DNA of 64,000 nt from Blastomyces gilchristii SLH14081 (taxonomy: Eukaryota > Ascomycota > Eurotiomycetes > Onygenales > Ajellomycetaceae): assembly GCF_000003855.2 (NCBI RefSeq), contig NW_003101677.1, positions 2,484,573 through 2,548,572 on the forward strand, read 5' to 3'. The notes beneath the pieces are model-generated. The model did not search any database. It had not been told where the DNA came from and saw only the letters and a program-made list of their open reading frames with translations. Position numbers and translations under genes: made by a program. Numbering within the stretch: the stretch's first letter is position 1; each line of letters begins with the position of its first letter. This document shows positions 1-12,840 of this stretch, piece after piece.

Positions 1-957
1 GAAACTGCTTACAGTAGAGATTAATTCTGCAGAAATAAAGAATTAAAGAGATTTAAATAATCTCTTATAAAGAGAGAACTGAATTTATATATCTATAAAT
101 AAGTTTCTATATGTAGAACTTATTAAAAGATATTATAACTCTTCTCTAGTGAGTTATTTTATAGATACCAGAACTTATAAGTTATTTATAAGAAAATACT
201 TCTAACTGAAGATACAAGAACTTATAAAGAAGATAGTGAATTCTTATACTCTTTATCAGAGTTTGTAAATAGTGTAGTTCAGATTACATCAAGAACTTAC
301 TTCTCTATTTATCTTACAGAAATCTTCAAAATAGCTAGAAATAAACACTCTTATAAGTCTCTTTGAAAATAAGAATATATATAATACCTGCTTTAACAGT
401 GTACTGATAATAGTAGATTACTTTATCAAGATAACACACTTTATACTCACTTACAAGAACTTAAAATCAAAGAATTTAACTTATATCTTCATTTATAATG
501 TAATTCAGTTGTATGAGTTATCTGTGAATATTATCTTAGATAGAGAATTAATTTTTACAGAGAAGTTCTGATCTGATCTGATAACTATACTGAAGATTAT
601 ATAAGATTTAAGTATAGTTTTTTATTAATAGATAGATGATTAGATAGAATATTTAATAAGTATATTAAAACAGTATCTGTAATACTTTGTTAATTATAAT
701 CAGAATGACTGAATACATTAATTATTACTTATAAAGTTTATATATAATAATTTAAAGCATGTCAGTATAGATAAAACTCTTTTTAAGATACTTATTAAAA
801 CTTATCTATGAATAATCTTAATAAATCTGTAAGAGTATACTATGAAGTGTGATAATATCTGTAAACAGGCTGAGAGAATTCAGAATATTCAGAATAAAGT
901 TTATAAATTCTTAAGAAAGATCTAAGAGTATCAGAAGAGATATTATAACTTTAAGTA
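1..957 (+). mobile_element. Gypsy element G, integrase-end fragment (left half)
   Basis: This is degenerate coding sequence of a Ty3/Gypsy pol gene on the plus strand, cut off by the left window edge. Around 700-790 the translation, read through TGA stops, resembles the integrase tail that in this family reads YNNAKHAS..GKTPF. At 920-957 it reads QKRYYNF. The reading frame resumes after element A at 18004 without loss when one 4-bp target copy is removed, giving QKRYYNFKYIIKSFKKDNR across the junction. Frame continuity is the best evidence that A inserted here. The copy is dead, with many stops produced mainly by TGG-to-TGA changes. Its LTRs are not visible. Confidence 0.7.
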
Positions 958-1135
958 TGTGATTCGGAAGAATATACGACCGCCGGATAATAACGCGGCC
1001 GCTTCCGAACTCGCTTCCATTCACGCTTCCCCCCCTCAAGATGTCCTAACCGGTTCAATTAATTTAGCATACAGTATATAAGAAGCCGGCGTATGCCTGT
1101 AATTGTACACTAACTCTAGCAACCTTTGAATCACA
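958..1135 (+). repeat. 5' LTR of element A
   Basis: This 178-bp direct repeat matches 17825-18003. It has a TATA-like TATATAAG at about 1075 followed by a conserved GC-rich stretch (AAGCCGGCGTATGCC). This copy keeps most CpG and CC sites (for example GCGGCCGC at about 995), whereas the right copy shows TG/CA and CT/GA at the same places. It is therefore the less mutated of the two. Confidence 0.85.
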
Positions 1136-2990
1136 TCTGATAGCATGTCTAAAAACTGATGAGAAGTGCAGACTCCTCCAGAATGTAATAATTTCATCTA
1201 TAAAGTGATTCATAGTTATCATGTCAGTGTGATTCTAGAACATCTCAAAAGCTAGTGTATAAAGAGCAGTGAGTGAAAGAGCATCTGATTGATACTGCTT
1301 CACTTGTTGAGAAAAAACTCCACACTCAGATGAATGTCATGTATGATGCATGAACAGATGAGATGTGAGAAAGAGAATGAAAGTAATAAACAAGATTCAA
1401 AGAAGTCTGCTCTCTATCTAAAAGAAGAATAAAAAGAGAGAGTGATGATTACTGAAGTCATACAATAATAACAGAAATCATATAATGAGATAGTAATATA
1501 ATGATATAGTGATATAATAATAGATATTGTATGATTAATGAGAAATCACTGAAATGAATATCTTCTCTAATTAATATGAACAACACTCTTCTCTGCTATC
1601 TGAATTGAAAGATATGCAGAATCTCTCACAGAGTCTACTCAAAGTAGTAAGAAAGACAGCTGAGATCACTGAACTGAAATCAAAGCTTTATATATATATA
1701 AGAATTCTAAATGAAATCAAGGCCTTGTGTATACAATGGCAGACTGAGGTGAAAGTCAAACAACAATTGATATTTGCAGCAAACCAAGTATTCACTATGA
1801 AGAGCTTCACTGACACAATCATCATCATTAATAAGAATAGAGAAAACCAGGTCTTAGACCTGTAGCAGAAGAATGAATATTTACACAGACAGATAACTAT
1901 GCTGAATCTGAAGATTTTATCACAATCATTCACAATCTCTTCAGAAGTGTACACATCATCTGAGATCACTGTGCAGAATGAGAATTCAAGTATGAAATAT
2001 ATCAAGTTAGAAGATCTGTCAGAGTTATCAAGCTTTAATAGCAACTGAAAAAATAATGCTGCAAGCAGCTGACTAAGTCAGATATAATTATATTATCAGA
2101 TTGAACATAAACTTACAGACAGATAGTTAACAGAATTTTAATAAGTCTTAAGATCTACTACATTTCTACACAGAAAAGTAAAGTTATTATGAATAACTGA
2201 TAAAAAGATGAATCTCACAAATCTGAAACAATATTCATTTTCATGAATATAAAATAAGTTTTTCAAATGAATCTTGTATAACTTTGAGAAAGTGAATATA
2301 TAAGATAAGTGTTACAAATACTTCACTGAGTGTAGATAAGTAAGTAATCTTACATTATACTTCACACACTTCAGCTTACACTATCTTATATTGAATGAAG
2401 AGCTTTTAACATCTTTCAGTTTATAGATCTTTATTCATAGTCTTATATCTGAGTTGAGAGTGAAATGAAAATGCTTAATCTTATAATCAGACACAGTGAA
2501 AGAAGCATATAATATTCTCATTATACAGAAACAAGTGAGTCAATTATAATAGAAAATACTGTAATTAAGTATATCTTAGTGAAGAACAGATAATCAGACT
2601 TCTATAATACAAGTCACATACTCAGATGTGATGAATCTAGATCTGAATATCATTGCTAAAGCATTAAATTCTCTGAAAAAGAGATCTTCTGAGTGAAAAC
2701 CTTGATATTATAAGCATTGAGCTTGCTTTAACTGCAGATACCAGAATCATGATGCAAAGAATTACACACAGTATGCATAGTTAAGAAAGATAAGAGAGTT
2801 AAAAAACTAGTAGAATCAGTGAGCTCAGAGACACTTACTGATATTCTATGAAAAGTCTTCAAAGTGAAAGAGATGTCTGTATTAGATGACTCTCTAAATT
2901 CTGTAAATACTAAGAGAAAGCAGGCTTCTGAATAAGATATGAATGAGAATGATGAAGTAGATACTTATCTCAATATCTTAAGACCTGAAA
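1136..2990 (+). pseudogene. Element A leader and gag remnant
   Basis: The leader follows the LTR. A short open stretch at 1605-1865 and its broken continuation to about 2,200 look like a Gypsy gag (capsid) protein. Near 2,715-2,765 a CCHC-like knuckle is visible (CFNCRYQNHDAKNY) with the last Cys changed to Tyr, as expected from TGC to TAC. No intact frame remains. Assignment as gag rests on position before protease/RT plus the knuckle. The leader at 1136-1600 shows no recognised coding signal. Confidence 0.6.
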
Positions 2991-5488
2991 TATTAATATA
3001 TAAGAGACACTTGAGTAAGAATTAAGAGATGGCTGCAAAAGTGTTAGCAGACACAGAAGCTTCTACATAATATATTAATAATGATATAATTCAAAGACTG
3101 AAAGAGATCTGCTGAGTGAAGAATCTTCAACATATAAGATTATTTAATAACTGATATTTAATATCATCTGTAAGAGTAAGAGTTTCCTTGCACTTCAGAG
3201 AATGATCTTGCTATATTTAAGTATGAGAGCTATAGAATGTGAAATACAATCTTATTCTCAGACTTAATTGATTTCAAAGATTCAATTCACAGATTCAATG
3301 ATGTACATATCATATGCAGTTGACTGATAAGAAGAAAACAGTTCATATAATTCTATCAACTGATATGAGAAGAACATTTCACATCTCTGATATAGAAGAG
3401 TTAAATCTGCTTATACATTAATAAGTAAAGAGAATAATTCACAAGATCTCATCTGAAAGCATTCTGTATGTCATATAAGACTCAGAAGCAGAGAAAACTA
3501 AGATAAAGAATATATAGAAGAACAAGTGTATGAAGAAGCTTCTAAAGAAGTATGAGAAAATCTTCTGAACAGATCTTTCATCAGAATTGCTGCTGAAATG
3601 AGAATTCATACATGAGATTGACACAGAGAACATGAAACCAGTCAATCAGAATGCATACTCTCTGTAACAAACACATCTTGAAGAATAGAAGTGTCAGATC
3701 ACAGACCTTTTAGAATGTGATCTCATATAACTCTCATCAAGTGTGTAGAGCTTTTCAGTTCTATTCATGAAAAAGATGAGTGAGAAGTGATGAATGTGTA
3801 TTGATTATCAAGCACTTAACAAACTTACAATCATGAATGAATATTCACTATCATAGATTCAATAATAGTTAAATACAGTTGAAAACATCTAATATTTATC
3901 AAAGATTAATCTTCTCTCAGAATACTAGCAGATCTGTGTGAATGAACTATCAGTTTCATGAACTGTGTTCAATACTCAATGAGAGAAGTTTGAATTCCTG
4001 ATAATATTATTCAGTCTGACAAATGTGTCTGTTATCTTTTAAATAATGATGAATACAATTCTTCATAAACAGAATGAAATCTCATATCTCATATATCTCA
4101 ATGACATTCTAGTCTTTTCAAACTTATATAATGAATATCTGAAGCATCTCAATGAAGTGCTTATAACTCTGACAGAGTATAAGCTCTATATCAAATTAAC
4201 AAAGTATGTGTTTGAAATGAAAGAGTTGAAGTTTATAGAACATGTAGTGAGTGATGACTGTATACATCTCATCTCAGAGAAATTGAATGATATAGTGAAT
4301 TGACTACAGCTGAGAAATGTATATTATATACAACAGTTTCTTGAGTTAGTCTCATATTACTGCAGATTCATCAAGAATTTCACATAAATATCTGTATCAC
4401 TCTCAGATCTCTTAAGAGAAATGAATACAAATCTGTGAAACAAGAAGTTTCATTCAATTATCTGAAATGCTGTGTGTGAAGAGGCTTTTCTCACACTGAG
4501 AGAATGTGTAATAACATCTTCAATGCTTATTCAATCAGATTATAATAAATCTTTCTACATTGAGATGAATACATCTGAATGAGCTATCAGAGATGCTCTT
4601 CTACAGATGAGTAAGAACAGCAAGCTGTATCTGATAATGTATAATGATAGAAAACTATCAGACACTGAGCTTAATTATTCAGTGCATGAAAAGAAATTGC
4701 TAGTAATCAAGCATACACTGATGTTATAGAATAGATATATCAACAATAGATATACAATAATGATGATTACAGATTATGAAAGTCTTGTCTATCTATAATT
4801 AATAATAAAACCTTTCAAACACTTAGTATATTAAATCTCAGAGTTTCAAGTGTACAATCTTCATATTAAATACTGAAAGAAATCAGACACTGTGATATCT
4901 GATATAATTAGTTACAGACTCAATTTCATGAGTAAGAGTTCTGTGAATCAGATATAAGAGAAGTTCATATTAAATGCACTGAGAGAATGCAAGAAATCAG
5001 AATAAGTGAACATAATAATCTCTCACTTAAAGAATAGCAAGATATCAGATGATAAGTGTCTTATAAAAGTAGTAGAAGAGATGCTTCTGAACTTCAAGCT
5101 GAGGAAATTGAAAAATGATGTTATGCTTTATCATGATCTAGAATATGCAGAAGCTCTCTATCTAGAACATTCATTTAGACATCACTTGATGACTCACATG
5201 CACAAGGAATTCAGTTACTTAGAAAGCTCTGAACTCATGAGTGTACTTGAATCAAGAGTATACTAGTTAAGTATGACTGAGAACATTCAGATGTACACTT
5301 ACAAGTACCTGAATTGCCAGGTCATGAAAGAATCTAAGAAAGAGTTAGAATATAAGAAAGTGCAACATCAGATAAAGTGTACAATACAACTGTTCAAATG
5401 ATGAGAAATGAATCTCATAGATATATTACTGTGAACATCAAATGAAAATTGATGAATAATCACTGCTATTGATTATGCTACTGACTGA

Positions 5489-5540
5489 TCAGTTGTGAAA
5501 GCAGTTTCAGAAAATCAGTTGTGAAAGCAGTTTCAGAAAT
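5489..5540 (+). repeat. 26-bp tandem duplication in integrase
   Basis: The unit TCAGTTGTGAAAGCAGTTTC plus AGAAAA occurs twice in direct tandem (5489-5514 and 5515-5540, last base differing). As 26 is not a multiple of three, it shifts the integrase frame independently of point mutations. Confidence 0.9.
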
Positions 5541-5934
5541 GATAGAGAAGATGATAATGAAGTTTCTACATGATAAGATCTATATCAACTATAAAATACT
5601 GTGTGAGATTCTAACTGATAATAGTGTGAATCTTGTAGAAGAAGTGATGAAGCATTTCATAAACCAGTTACAGATAAGATATTATAGAACAATATCATAT
5701 CATTCGCGGATGAATGAGAAGATGACATGCTTGAATGAAATCTTGAGCAACATGCTGACAAAATATCTAGTGAATAAGCCTATGAGACTATGAGATGAAT
5801 ATCTCAGACAGGTGCTATTAGCTATGCAGATTCAACAGCATGCAGTCTCCAAGCATTCATCATTCTATCTGTTGTATGAATTGCATCCGCGCATCCCAGG
5901 GGATGCTTCAGAAAAGGTGAGGAAGAGAACAGCA

Positions 5935-6018
5935 GTTGCAGATGCATCAGTTGCAGGTGCATCAGTTACAGATGCAGCAGAAACAGCTGTTGCAGACACA
6001 ACAGTCGCGGACGCAGAA
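5935..6018 (+). repeat. 15-bp coding minisatellite (Val-Ala-Asp-Ala-Ser type)
   Basis: Five 15-bp units starting GTTGCAGATGCATCA, with a 9-bp interruption after the third, encode VADAS-like pentapeptides in the A pol frame just after integrase. Several CpG sites survive here and just upstream (CCGCGCATCCC at about 5,887), unlike the surrounding sequence. Confidence 0.8.
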
Positions 6019-6720
6019 CCAAGATTGAAAGAGATCAGCCACATACATGCAAAAGCTAACAAGTTACTTCTGAACTGAGCAATTCAATTGAAAAGAATAT
6101 GAGACTCACTAGTTAAGAAATTGAGTCTCAAGATGAGAATGTAAGTTCTCATACATAATGAGAATTCTGAGAGGTTTCAATCTAGGTGATTTAAGCTCTA
6201 TAAAATACTCAAATCACATTCTCTGAAAACTTATGCATTGAAGAAATCAGAGAGACAAATCTTACACAACTTAATAAATGATTCATGACTTATGAAAGTA
6301 AAGATGCAAGATCTGAGTGAATTATAATTATTCACAGTACTATTATCAGTGTTGAAAAAGAAGAAGCTTACAATTGAAAAGTCTTATAAAGTAAGAGAAA
6401 TTATAGACACTTATGAATCAGATGATCTCACTTATTTCAATGTTTTCATAATTATAAGAAAAGAATGAGAAGAAATGAAGAAATCAGATGAATATCACAC
6501 TTCAATAAGTGATAAGACTGTAGCTGATTGTATGATAATACACTACAGACAGCAGATGCAACACAGTAAAGAGCAGTCTCAAAGCAGCAGACTTACACAT
6601 GAGTCAGATTACAGAAGAAAAAGAAATTCAGAGTTGAATTCAACTGTTTACATCAGTTCAATTGCAGAGATAACAGAGAATGAATCATCTAAAACATCTG
6701 CAGATGTATGAGACTAAGTC

Positions 6721-7638
6721 ATCTTAACTTCTGAGAACACTCAGAGATCAGATAAGATTAGTTTTAATGAGCTGTTTACTGTAGTGATTTAAGTGAGTGA
6801 AGAGAGACAGTATAATGCACAAGACAGAATTATAAAAGATGAAAGCTGCTGAATCTAGTCACTGAATGCTGTACTATATAGAGATTGTGTAAGAGTAGTG
6901 ACTAGCAGATAAAGAAAAAGTGTAAGAAAAGAGAAATGAATTAATTATCAACTGTAAGAATCAGCTGTAAAAGACAAATATTATTATACACATCTCATTC
7001 ATTTTCATACATCATATATTTAATCTATTTTCAACATTATATCATCTGAAAAATGTCAAAAATAAAGGAAATCTCAAAACTTAAGATCTGTAAGAGATTT
7101 GAGAGCTGCAAGCTGCTCTTACAATAATGCTGTATATATCTCTGATTTCTCTACTGCTCTGTGTACAACATTAATGTCATTTATCACAAGATTGACTGAA
7201 ATGCTAATATAGAAATGCATACACATATATATAGAAAAATTGAAGAAGAGCACAGAATCTGCAGAATCAGAAGCCAGAGCAGAGAGAATGAAGATGAAAG
7301 AAATAGAAGAAGAAGAAGACACAGAACTGAATGAATAATGACAGAAGTCACTCAGAGTTAAACACTTATAACTCAGTGTGCATATCATCTTTCTTACAGA
7401 GAAGAGAGAGAAAGTGACAGAAGAAGCTTGAGAGCAGAAGAGAGTAGTCTCAGTGATGTTATTATCTTTGATTAAAATAGCCTCTAATATCAGAGCAACT
7501 AAGAACTATTATTAGTGTATAAAACTGTAAAAGCAGAGATAATAATTACTGAATAAACACTCACTGATCTTAGACTTGTACACATAATTACAACACATAT
7601 AAGATTTCTCAGAAAGAGAGAGAGAGACACAGAGAAAT
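6721..7638. other. Element A sequence between pol and nested element B
   Basis: This is AT-rich sequence belonging to element A, downstream of pol and upstream of the B insertion. No gene or motif was recognised. Purine-rich low complexity occurs at 7,300-7,320 (GAAGAAGAAGAAG) and 7,612-7,634 (GAGA repeats). The 5 bp GAAAT at 7634-7638 is the left copy of the target duplication made by B. Confidence 0.6.
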
Positions 7639-8171
7639 TGTAATGTGCTGAAACTGAAGAAGTGGCTAGTCAGCGGCATTATGTAAAGATAGTTGTTTAA
7701 GAAGCTGTATGAGTGAGCTTGACTATCTTGCTTGAATAGTGAGCTCATAGACTACAGAGTTATTGCAAGGATATCACAGATATGATACTTAGTATACTAA
7801 GAAGATTGTATGAGAAACACAGTAACTCTTGTATATATTTCAGTAGAAGAAAAACAAATCACTGACTTCTTTAATAAGAAGTCAGTATCTAACTATTCTA
7901 TATAGACAATGAGTGAATACTCTTCTCTTATTCTATGAGTGAGAATAGCTGGAGTAATACCTCAGTGATGTCTCACTGTTAAGAAAGAGTAATCTGCTGA
8001 TCTTATATAGAAGCAGAGTTCTTATATTCATTAATCAGATCTTTCTATGATATATCTGAATAATGTTATAGAGTGATTGAAAACTGGTTCAGATGAGATG
8101 AAATCATCTGCATGAAAGTAATAAGCTGTGTGAAACTGCAGTGAGATCTTGACATAGCTAAGAGTATGACA
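7639..8171 (-). repeat. 3' LTR of element B
   Basis: This 533-bp direct repeat matches 15825-16347. On the minus strand it starts TGTCATA and ends CATTACA, the usual TG...CA form. Differences between the two LTRs are almost all transitions. Confidence 0.85.
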
Positions 8172-9990
8172 ATACTCTTCTCTTTAAGAACATAGTTCTG
8201 ATGCTCTTAAGATTACTGAATTAAGAGTTATCTTTATTGTATAGTAATGATTATTAACTGATTAACAGTGCATGTGCTGTGTGTGATATAAAGAAATAGA
8301 TGAGTTTTTCTACTGACTATGTAGATCTTTCTTTTCTCATCTTTATTCAAATCAAATATATAATAAGTGAGTTTCTTATATATTGATTTGAAATATGAAA
8401 AACATAGTTATTAAGTAACTTGCAGATCTTTCATTATATTCTGTTCTATATATAAAATTCTCTGCAAAAGTGATGTGTTTTAGAGATAAAGTTAACAGTA
8501 GTGATAGGATTTTTTGAAAAGATCTCTCTCTCTCTATGAAATATTTTTCTCTCTCTTCTTCTCATCTGTAATAGTGAGTGCATGAGAGCATTGTTCTTGA
8601 GAGATAATAAGAGACTTATTCTGATATTTTCTAGTGAGTAAATGTCTTTGTGATGTGACTGCAGTCTTCATGACTGTCAAGAAAGCTTGATTGAAGATGA
8701 AGATAGCAGTGTCAACAGACTGCAGAAGCATTACTCTCATTATCATATCTTCTTCTTCTTCTTCTTCTTCTGCTTCTCTTGCAGCTGCAGTGATAGCCAC
8801 TGTGCCTTGCAGTGAGATGTCATCTCTTCTGCTGATCAGTTTATCTATATTCAGTTCTTTCTCTGCTCTCTCTGTCACTGTTGTGACACTGCCCTCTCTC
8901 TCAGTCAACACAGTGATGTATGACCCTGTGTGATCATTCAGAGAGAAATCTAGAAGAGCTTGATTCTGGAGACAGTGACTCTGAGAAGCTCAATTCATAG
9001 TTTCTCTCTCACAGCATATCTGAGCCATGCTTGAAATACTGCTGAGTTGAGTCTGCAGAGTCTCACAGTTTCTTTGTCTTCTCTCTGTGAGAAGACTCTG
9101 ATGCAGTCTCTGACTGACACTGTTACTTGTCTGTACTGTGCTAAGCAGCTGAAGAAGAGAGAAGTCTTATATATCTATCTCTTCTTTTACTCTCATTGTT
9201 TCTGTTGCATCTGTAACAATGACTTCTATCTCTCTGTAAAGTATTATCTACTCTACAAGAAGATGTTATATTAACTCTGACAAGAAAGCTCAGATACTCA
9301 AGCAGTACAGAGTGAGAATCTCAGAGCTTTAAGTGTTGACAGATTCTGTTAAGACTGAGAAGATCTCTCTTGCTTATCTGTAAAAGAAGATAAAAGCATA
9401 AATCTCTGAGATGAAAAAACACCTCAGAATGACTGATCTTAAGAAGAGATCAGCCAGCACTACTGTTGAAAGTACTGTGAAGATCAATTACTGATTGAAG
9501 AGAATCTCACTTCAGTTGAAGCAGATGACTGAGATGCTTTATAAGTTGATAAGTTAATAATTTCAGCATCTCTTATACACTTCTACTGCATGTATACTCT
9601 TCTGCAGTATACTTCTCTACAGTGCTACAGTGCTAACTTCTCAGCAGACAAAGATGATGATATTGAAGACTTCAATAATGAAGAATAAGTTTGATGAGAG
9701 TGTAATTATTGATGAGTAGATTCTGAGATTCTCTCTTTTTACTTTTTCAGCAGACTGTAATCTCATTAGAATAGCAGCAGTCTGTGAATTGATAATATTA
9801 ATCTTTTTATTAGTTTTAAATATTTCTTTTCTCTAACTGCTTCAGGAATTTTACACTTGTATAGTCTTATTACACTTCTAAAAAACTCTTTAGAAGAAAA
9901 TAGAAGAAGAGTGCTACAGAGCTTATAAGACACTGACTCATTATTATGAGATTATCTCTAAAAAAATTCTTTGAGAAAAAATGAGAAGTC
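8172..9990 (-). other. Element B region between pol end and 3' LTR
   Basis: About 1.8 kb without recognised domains. It holds short open stretches on both strands and a (TTC)n run at 8,749-8,771. One minus-strand stretch at 8534-8911 is rich in Glu because of that trinucleotide run. I see no support for a gene. Confidence 0.5.
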
Positions 9991-10754
9991 TTAAGCAGTA
10001 TTTCTTGCTCAATATCTCTGATATGTAATAGAGTGATCTCTACTAGCTGTCTCATAGCTTACAATCTCTTTCTCAGCATTTTTCAAATGCTCAAGCAGTT
10101 TTCATGAATTCTCTGATGATGAATAATCTTTTTATTTAATAAGATATTGAAGCTTGTCATAATATATTCACTTATTCAATATTTTCTTCACAAGATATTC
10201 AGTATCACTCTTAATCTTGATATTATTTGACTGAGACAGCTTCATTTCAGAGCATTGCTTATAGAGCTTCAAATAGAAAATATGAAAAATAGAATGAATT
10301 GATTTCAATTCTGTGAGTAATTTCAACTCATATGTCTGTTTACTTATCACTCTTATTACTGAGAAAGATTCTAGCTACTACTCACTGAGCTTCTTACACA
10401 GTCTTATTATCTTGATATTCTTTGTTAAAAGTAGTACTTGATTCTCTATTGAGAACTTCATTGAAAGATGTTTTTAATTATAGTATTTCATCTGCTACTT
10501 CTGAGTGCAGTGAATGCTTTTCACTGTCTTCTTATAGATTTTATTCAAAAGTTTCAATCTCACTTTTACTTCTGACACTGAGAGATACTCTGTTCTCTGT
10601 ACCTGTTTGACATTCTGACTGTTTATTTCTCTCTTTGAAATGTTATTCATGATGTCACTGAGTAACAAAGAATTATATTTATAATAAGTATAGAAAGAAG
10701 ATATCTTTAAGATTGCATTCTTTGTATTGTTATATATGAATTTGATGATTAGAA

Positions 10755-11469
10755 GATATTTAAGTCAATCATTCTAATAATATGAACAGAATGCTTAAAG
10801 ATGCTGTTCTAGTGTCTGATTTTAATGTTCAGTCTGGTCATTTGTCTGTGAATGAAATGCAGTACTGAGAAGACATCTTATTATAAGATGATAGTAAAAA
10901 GCTGATCAGTATTTGCTGATGAAGAGGGATTCTTGATCTGTTATCAATGATTTCAGAGCACTGTGATCATGAATAATGATATCTAAAAACAGGCCAGTCA
11001 ATTCAGAGGCTTTAACCTTTTTATGAGTAGAGATATATTTAGTCATCTTCATGAAATAGTTAACAATAACTAAAATTGAGTCATATTCTTTGACTCTTAT
11101 TAACTTTGGCAGGTATTTGAGTCAATCATTCTGATAATATGAACAGAATGCTTAAAGATGCTGTTCTAGTGTCTGATTTTAATATCCAGTCTGACCATCT
11201 GTCTGTGAATGAAATGCAGTACTGAGAAGACATCTTATTATAAGATGATAGTAAAAAGCTGATCAGTATTTGCTGATGAAGAGGGATTCTTGATCTGTTA
11301 TCAATGATTTCAGAGCACTGTGATCATGAATAATGATATCTAAAAACAGGTCAGTCAATTCAGAGGCTTTAATCTTTTTATAAGTAGAGATATATTTAGT
11401 CATCTTCATGAAATAGTTAATAATGACTAAAATTAAGTGATATTCTTTGACTCTTATTAACTTTGACAG
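10755..11469 (-). repeat. 357-bp tandem duplication inside B integrase
   Basis: GTCAATCATT and the following sequence at 10,764 recur at 11,121, exactly 357 bp later, and similarity runs to about 11,469. The two units differ mainly by transitions. As 357 equals 119 codons, the duplication would have kept frame. Confidence 0.85.
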
Positions 11470-12334
11470 ATCAACTATGAAATTCATTAATAGATTCTGT
11501 TATGAGCTCTTTGAAACAGACAGTGATATCAACTCACTGTATTACTTGTATCACAGAATCTTTATTCTTTGACAGATATTACAAGTCTTAACATACTCTT
11601 TAACATCTGTCTGAAGCTTGTCTCAAATGTATTTATATTTTAGAAGCTTCTCAGTCTTCTCTAATCTGAAGTGTCCTGCATGGGGATCATTATAATGAAT
11701 TCTCAATAACTTCTGGCACACTGCTCTGTTATAAGAGATGAAGACTGAATCATTCAGCAGTAGAAGTTCACATTCTTCTAGTTATCAGTGACTTAATTTC
11801 TTAGCAGCATCACCCTGCTCAGAGTCTATCTCTTTTAAGTTCAAACTAAATTCTTTCTTCTTCAACTTCTGAATTCAAGCTGCAGTAGAGATGTCTCTCT
11901 TCTGTAACTTGTTAATGAATTTCAAAAGTAGTTGAGTTGAAAGATTGTAGACTGTTTTGTTCTTTATCAATTCACTAATTGTAAGATATGATATGAGAAG
12001 CTCATGATCTTCAGTGTCAGTTCTCTACAGAGATCTGAGTTTTCTTTCACCTTCTATACTGAGTCATGCAGCTGTCTTACCAGCACTGTTTCTGAGCTTC
12101 AGAGAATCTTAACTCTCTGCAGTCAGCTTCTTCTACAGTGATAATAGAGATTCTTTTGTAGAATTCTTCTCTGCATCAATAATATTATAATTGAGCTGTC
12201 TAGATAATGTGTTAATGAGGTTAAGTCAATCTGAACAGTATCAGATATAGAAATCATACTCTGAAAGCAGCTCTGCTCACCTAGCTTGACATTCTGTCAA
12301 GCTCTTTGTTGTTAAGAAGTAATGCAGATTTGTA

Positions 12335-12840
12335 TAGACTGGCCGCCGGGACCATGAATTTCACATTTGATCTCATTTGGTCTGGTCTCATACATTTCTT
12401 GGCGTGAATCCCGCTGGGACTGGCTATCAAAAAAACATGTAAAGTGACTATATATCAGATCTTAAAATGGAACCATGACTTGAAAAAAATGAGAAAGTGG
12501 TCCCATTTGATCCCATTTAGTTCCATTCTTGACATAAAGTTACTATTTTTAGACATTTTAAGGTTTTTTTTAGACTATTTTTAATTTTTTAAAAAGTAAC
12601 ACTTTTTGGTAACACTCAAATGAGATTTAAAGTCATTTAAAGCAATAAAAATAATTTAAATTGAGAAGTGGAAATCATGGTCTCATTTGGAAAATGTGAC
12701 AAGAGTAGACAGTAAGTCTCACTGGGACAGTATGAGACTACTACCTAATGTTAAAACCGTGTAATGGGAGCAGTCGAATTGGTAATAAGACTATCAAAAA
12801 ATCTGGTCCTGGTCCCAGACACGGTCACACGGTCAGTCTA
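12335..12840 (+). mobile_element. hAT-type MITE, copy 1
   Basis: A 506-bp non-autonomous element with imperfect terminal inverted repeats (TAGACTGGCCG... and ...CGGTCAGTCTA) and a perfect 8-bp duplication GATTTGTA (12327-12334, 12841-12848). Eight-bp duplications are typical of the hAT superfamily. It keeps GGCCGCCGGGACC and other GC sites that are mutated in the other copies, so it is the best preserved. It has no coding potential. Sister copies lie at 21675-22179 and 51534-52039. Confidence 0.9.

Larger units (their letters stand above)
2991..6720 (+). pseudogene. Element A pol remnant (protease, RT, RNase H, integrase)
   Basis: This is a degenerate Ty3/Gypsy polyprotein. Reverse transcriptase lies at about 3,400-4,400. 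Its catalytic box is seen at 4,090-4,120 as YLNDILVFS, where YxDD would be expected (Asp to Asn). RNase H follows at about 4,540-4,800 (TDYESLVYL). Integrase covers about 5,150-5,900, with YATDWSVVKAVSE and later SFYLLYELHPR marking its core and end. TGG-to-TGA changes supply most stops. A 26-bp tandem duplication at 5489-5540 adds a frameshift inside the integrase core. Open pieces survive at 4046-4303, 5006-5266, 5521-5793 and 5812-6078, but none is a functional gene. Confidence 0.8.

Noticed and set aside
8534..8911. 125-codon minus-strand frame with a Glu run
   Set aside because: The Glu run comes from a (TTC)n microsatellite in element B; no domain, no splice context.
12335..12840. Tc1/mariner MITE with TA target duplication (all copies are flanked by TA)
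   Set aside because: Matching 8-bp flanks outside TAGACTG...CAGTCTA in all three MITEs and the long element show that TA belongs to the inverted repeat and that the element is hAT-type.
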